A stretch of 64,000 bases of DNA from Olsenella porci (GTDB lineage: Bacteria > Actinomycetota > Coriobacteriia > Coriobacteriales > Atopobiaceae), in contig NZ_VUNC01000001.1 in assembly GCF_009695875.1 (NCBI RefSeq), positions 124,001 through 188,000 of the forward strand, written 5' to 3'. The notes beneath the pieces were generated by a model. It had not been told where the DNA came from, did no database searches, and saw nothing but the letters and a program-made list of their open reading frames with translations. Each line of letters opens with the position of its first letter. The first letter of the stretch is position 1. Shown in pieces: positions 61,571 to 64,000 of the stretch. Made by a program: the position numbers and the translations under genes.

Positions 61571-62779
61571 ATGCCCAGACAACGTCACAACATCACACGC
61601 CGGGGACTCTTCCGTGCCACGGCCGCCACCGGTGCGGTTGCCGCCACCATTGGCGTGCTCTCCGGTTGCGGCAAATCATCCAGTGACGACTCCGCCAATC
61701 CCGTCGTGGTGGACGAGAGCCAGAAGACAAGCATCCTCGACAAGTACAAGGAGGCGGATTCCTCGCTTACGCTCCAGTCGACGTGGAGCATCGCGCTCGG
61801 GAACGTCCTGCATCCCGCCGAGGGCACCTGGATACCCTGCACCACGGCGGGGTCCAGCGCCTCTCCCATGGTAAAGGGGTCCGCCCTATCGCTCGCGTCG
61901 GGGACAGTCAGCGAGGTCGTTTCTGCCCCCATCACCAACAACTCCAACGTGGAGATATACGACGTCCGCTGCTCCGACTCGGTGTACGCATGGGTGGAGC
62001 TCGATCTTCTCACCCATAGCTGGTGGCTCTACGCCCAGTCCTTCTCGGACGGCGTCCTCTCGGGCAAGGCGACGACGCTCTGGAAGGCGGACTCTAACTA
62101 CGATCCGCCCAAGCTCTGTGTGACTGGGTCCACCGTCATCTGGCTGGTGATGCCCTCGACATCGGGCAAGAAGACCTCCGAGAGCTCGTACTGCTACCTG
62201 TGGAATTCGGGAGACTCAAAGGCGAAGGCCGTCGTTGAGTCGCCTGGAAGGTTTGCGACGGAGCCCTCGGTGAGCAACGGAACCGTGACCCTCGTCCCCC
62301 GCGTGGGAAGTTCCTCCAGCGTCTACTATGGCATCACCTCCTACAAGCTCTCGGACGAGCTTGGCACCCAGGTCGACCAGCTCGTGCTCCCTCAGAGCGT
62401 CAAGCCCATGAACGCCACGCGCATAGGGGACAAGTTCGCCTTCTCCATCGAGTCGACCTACTCCTCCGGTGGCGTCCTGGGGACCATGGGAACCTATATT
62501 GGTACGACCGATGGCCCGTTCCTCGCACTGTCGCGAGAGCCGTTTGCGACCGTCTCGGGCAAGGATGGCCTGTACATCATCAAGAGCACCTCATCCTACT
62601 TTGTCGTTGACGGCAGCGCCCAGACCTATGCGGTCCTCGCTGCGACGAACCGCTGCGTGGACTACGGGGAGTATCCGGCGACGCAAGGGCAGAGTGACAG
62701 CTTTGTGACCTTTGCGACCGTCAAGAGTCAGGAGACTGGCTATCCCTCCGCCGTCTCGGTCAGACTGTTCACCCTTTAG
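61571..62779 (+). CDS. Tat-type lipoprotein of unknown function
   Basis: The protein has 402 residues. The N-terminus has a twin-arginine motif (TRRGLFRA, Arg10-Arg11), a hydrophobic stretch and a lipobox VLSGC with Cys33, so it is probably exported folded and lipid-anchored. The mature part is Ser/Thr-rich with repeating beta-strand-like segments and Trp residues (STVIWLVMPSTSGKK), possibly a beta-propeller. The function is not recognised. It starts 8 bp after the TSCPD gene, and a response regulator follows. Confidence 0.75.
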   Translation: MPRQRHNITRRGLFRATAATGAVAATIGVLSGCGKSSSDDSANPVVVDESQKTSILDKYKEADSSLTLQSTWSIALGNVLHPAEGTWIPCTTAGSSASPMVKGSALSLASGTVSEVVSAPITNNSNVEIYDVRCSDSVYAWVELDLLTHSWWLYAQSFSDGVLSGKATTLWKADSNYDPPKLCVTGSTVIWLVMPSTSGKKTSESSYCYLWNSGDSKAKAVVESPGRFATEPSVSNGTVTLVPRVGSSSSVYYGITSYKLSDELGTQVDQLVLPQSVKPMNATRIGDKFAFSIESTYSSGGVLGTMGTYIGTTDGPFLALSREPFATVSGKDGLYIIKSTSSYFVVDGSAQTYAVLAATNRCVDYGEYPATQGQSDSFVTFATVKSQETGYPSAVSVRLFTL

Positions 62780-62881
62780 GGCGAATGGAAAATCGCTCGC
62801 TGCGGTAAAATATGGAGAGACTTTACATTTGCACAGCAAAGAGGGTGCAACTTCCCTCATAGCTAGGTTGGGAGGCCGCTC

Positions 62882-63613
62882 ATGGCTTCGGAAGAGAAGA
62901 AGATTCTGCTGGTTGAGGACGAGAAGACCATTCGCGACGCGGTGGCCGCCTACCTCGAGCGCGAGGGCTACATCGTCCGTGGCGTCGGTGACGGCCAGAG
63001 CGCGTTGGAGGAGTTCGAGAAGCACTCGTTTGACCTCATCATCCTCGACCTCATGCTCCCTAAGCTCTCGGGCGAGCGCGTGTGCCGTGCCATCCGCGAG
63101 ACCTCCAACGTGCCCATCATCATGCTTACGGCCAAGGGCGAGGTCGAGGACCGTATCATCGGCCTCGAACTCGGTGCGGACGACTACCTGATCAAGCCCT
63201 TCTCTCCCCGCGAGCTCGTCGCACGCGTCCGCGCCCTGCTCCGCCGCGCCCACACCGAGAGCGAGCCGCAGCTCGAGGTCCTCGACTTTGGGGACCTGGT
63301 CATCGATATCTCCGGCCACAAGGTGATGGTCGAGGGCAAGGAGGTCGACCTCACTGCGTCCGAGTTCAAGCTCCTGACCACGCTGGCCCGCTACCCCGGC
63401 CGCGTCTACACGCGCATGGAGCTGGTCGAGAAGGTCCTGGGCTACGACTTCGAGGGCTACGAGCGTACGATCGACAGCCATGTCAAGAACCTCCGCGCAA
63501 AGCTTGGCGACGACCCGCGCAATCCGCGCTGGCTGTACACCGTTCACGGAGTGGGATATCGGTTCGAGGCGTCGCAGAAGCCCGCCGACTCCGACGGTAA
63601 GGACAAGAAGTAG
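62882..63613 (+). CDS. OmpR/PhoB-family response regulator
   Basis: The protein has 243 residues. The receiver domain has acidic ILLVEDEKT, phosphoacceptor Asp in LIILDLMLPK, Thr in IIMLTAKG and Lys in LIKPFSP. A winged-helix output domain follows (YPGRVYTRMELVEKVLGYDF and the HVKNLRAKLG recognition region). It would be phosphorylated by the kinase encoded just downstream. The genes it controls are not evident. Confidence 0.95.
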   Translation: MASEEKKILLVEDEKTIRDAVAAYLEREGYIVRGVGDGQSALEEFEKHSFDLIILDLMLPKLSGERVCRAIRETSNVPIIMLTAKGEVEDRIIGLELGADDYLIKPFSPRELVARVRALLRRAHTESEPQLEVLDFGDLVIDISGHKVMVEGKEVDLTASEFKLLTTLARYPGRVYTRMELVEKVLGYDFEGYERTIDSHVKNLRAKLGDDPRNPRWLYTVHGVGYRFEASQKPADSDGKDKK

Positions 63614-63616
63614 CCT

Positions 63617-64000
63617 ATGGGCGACCTTCTTGACGACGGAGGAGTGACAAGGGGGTATGAGGAGGAGGCCCAAGCGGCCTCCGACTCTTCTTCCAAGGCA
63701 TCGTTCAACACCATGCCCCACGACACAAAGCGGCAGCGACCAGAGAAGACCTTCACCGCTCGCATGGCCTTCTACTTCGCGTTTACGGCAATCATGACCG
63801 CCGCAATCCTCTCCGCAGTCCTTGCCGTGGTGTGGGAGGGGCAGTTCAAGGAGTACGCGAGGGATAACATGCAGGCCCTCGCGGAGCGCACTGCAAACAA
63901 CCTCTCGACGCAGTATCGCTATGCGGGCGAGTGGAACGACGATGTGCTGAAGTACGCCGACTATGCCACCAACGCAACGTCCAGCGTCGTGGTGCAGGTG
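63617..64000 (+). CDS. sensor histidine kinase (partial, cut by window end)
   Basis: Translation from the ATG at 63617 gives 128 residues without a stop. A basic region (KRQRPEKTFTARMAFYF) precedes one membrane helix (AFYFAFTAIMTAAILSAVLA), then an extracytoplasmic stretch. The kinase domain lies beyond the window, so the call rests on adjacency to the response regulator (3 bp apart) and on this sensor-like start. Confidence 0.75.
   Translation, partial: MGDLLDDGGVTRGYEEEAQAASDSSSKASFNTMPHDTKRQRPEKTFTARMAFYFAFTAIMTAAILSAVLAVVWEGQFKEYARDNMQALAERTANNLSTQYRYAGEWNDDVLKYADYATNATSSVVVQV

Noticed and set aside
1-64000. CRISPR arrays, insertion sequences or rRNA genes
   Set aside because: No regular repeat-spacer array, transposase or rRNA sequence was seen.

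Overview
The window is chromosomal DNA from a high-GC Gram-positive bacterium. Gene families, order and codon use point to the Actinomycetota, most likely class Coriobacteriia (Olsenella/Atopobium/Collinsella type). This assignment is by eye, not by database search. The window is centred on the replication origin: gyrA-gyrB-DciA-recF-dnaN-dnaA run leftward and rpmH-rnpA-yidD-yidC-khpB-rsmG-parA-parB run rightward, with three parS sites.

Layout. 1-5750: rpsR-ssb-rpsF, a membrane protein, two tRNA-Ser genes, a TRIC-type membrane protein and typA. 5865-16687: an amino-sugar locus with nagA, a SIS-domain AgaS-like isomerase/deaminase, a GntR regulator, a mannose-family PTS (IIA, YajC, IIB, IIC, IID), a divergent PfkB sugar-phosphate kinase and a second PTS (IIB, IIC, IID) that lacks its own IIA. 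Together these fit uptake of N-acetylgalactosamine or a related sugar, then deacetylation, deamination to tagatose-6-phosphate and phosphorylation. 17069-34387: a bifunctional-nuclease-family protein, tRNA-Ile and tRNA-Ala, then the origin region, including an unusual ATPase/winged-helix protein next to dnaA. 34411-47910: rlmN, ddl, a DinG-type exonuclease-helicase, a fused PafB-PafC-like WYL regulator, a giant membrane protein related to M28 peptidases, tRNA-Gly and an M29 aminopeptidase.

47974-55957 is an integrated element of about 7.9 kb in the 3' end of tRNA-Lys. It is bounded by 93-bp direct repeats that differ at one position. It carries a tyrosine integrase, an excisionase-like protein, an XRE-type regulator, a primase/VapE-type helicase and one membrane-anchored cargo protein. 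It has no virion or conjugation genes. Iterons around an AT-rich stretch beside the primase gene look like its own replication origin, so it resembles a phage satellite (PICI-like). Triplet repeats beside both att copies look like integrase arm sites. A third, diverged triplet just outside the right end suggests the remnant of an older element.

56468-64000: argG and argH follow a short leader with an arginine-rich peptide, an intrinsic terminator and an alternative pairing. This is the layout of a translation-coupled arginine attenuator. purB, a TSCPD-domain protein, a Tat-type lipoprotein and a two-component system (kinase cut by the window end) finish the window.

The most interesting items are the putative arginine attenuator, the satellite-like element with its iteron origin and arm sites, the ATPase/winged-helix protein at oriC, and the peptidase-like protein split by a very long acidic insert.
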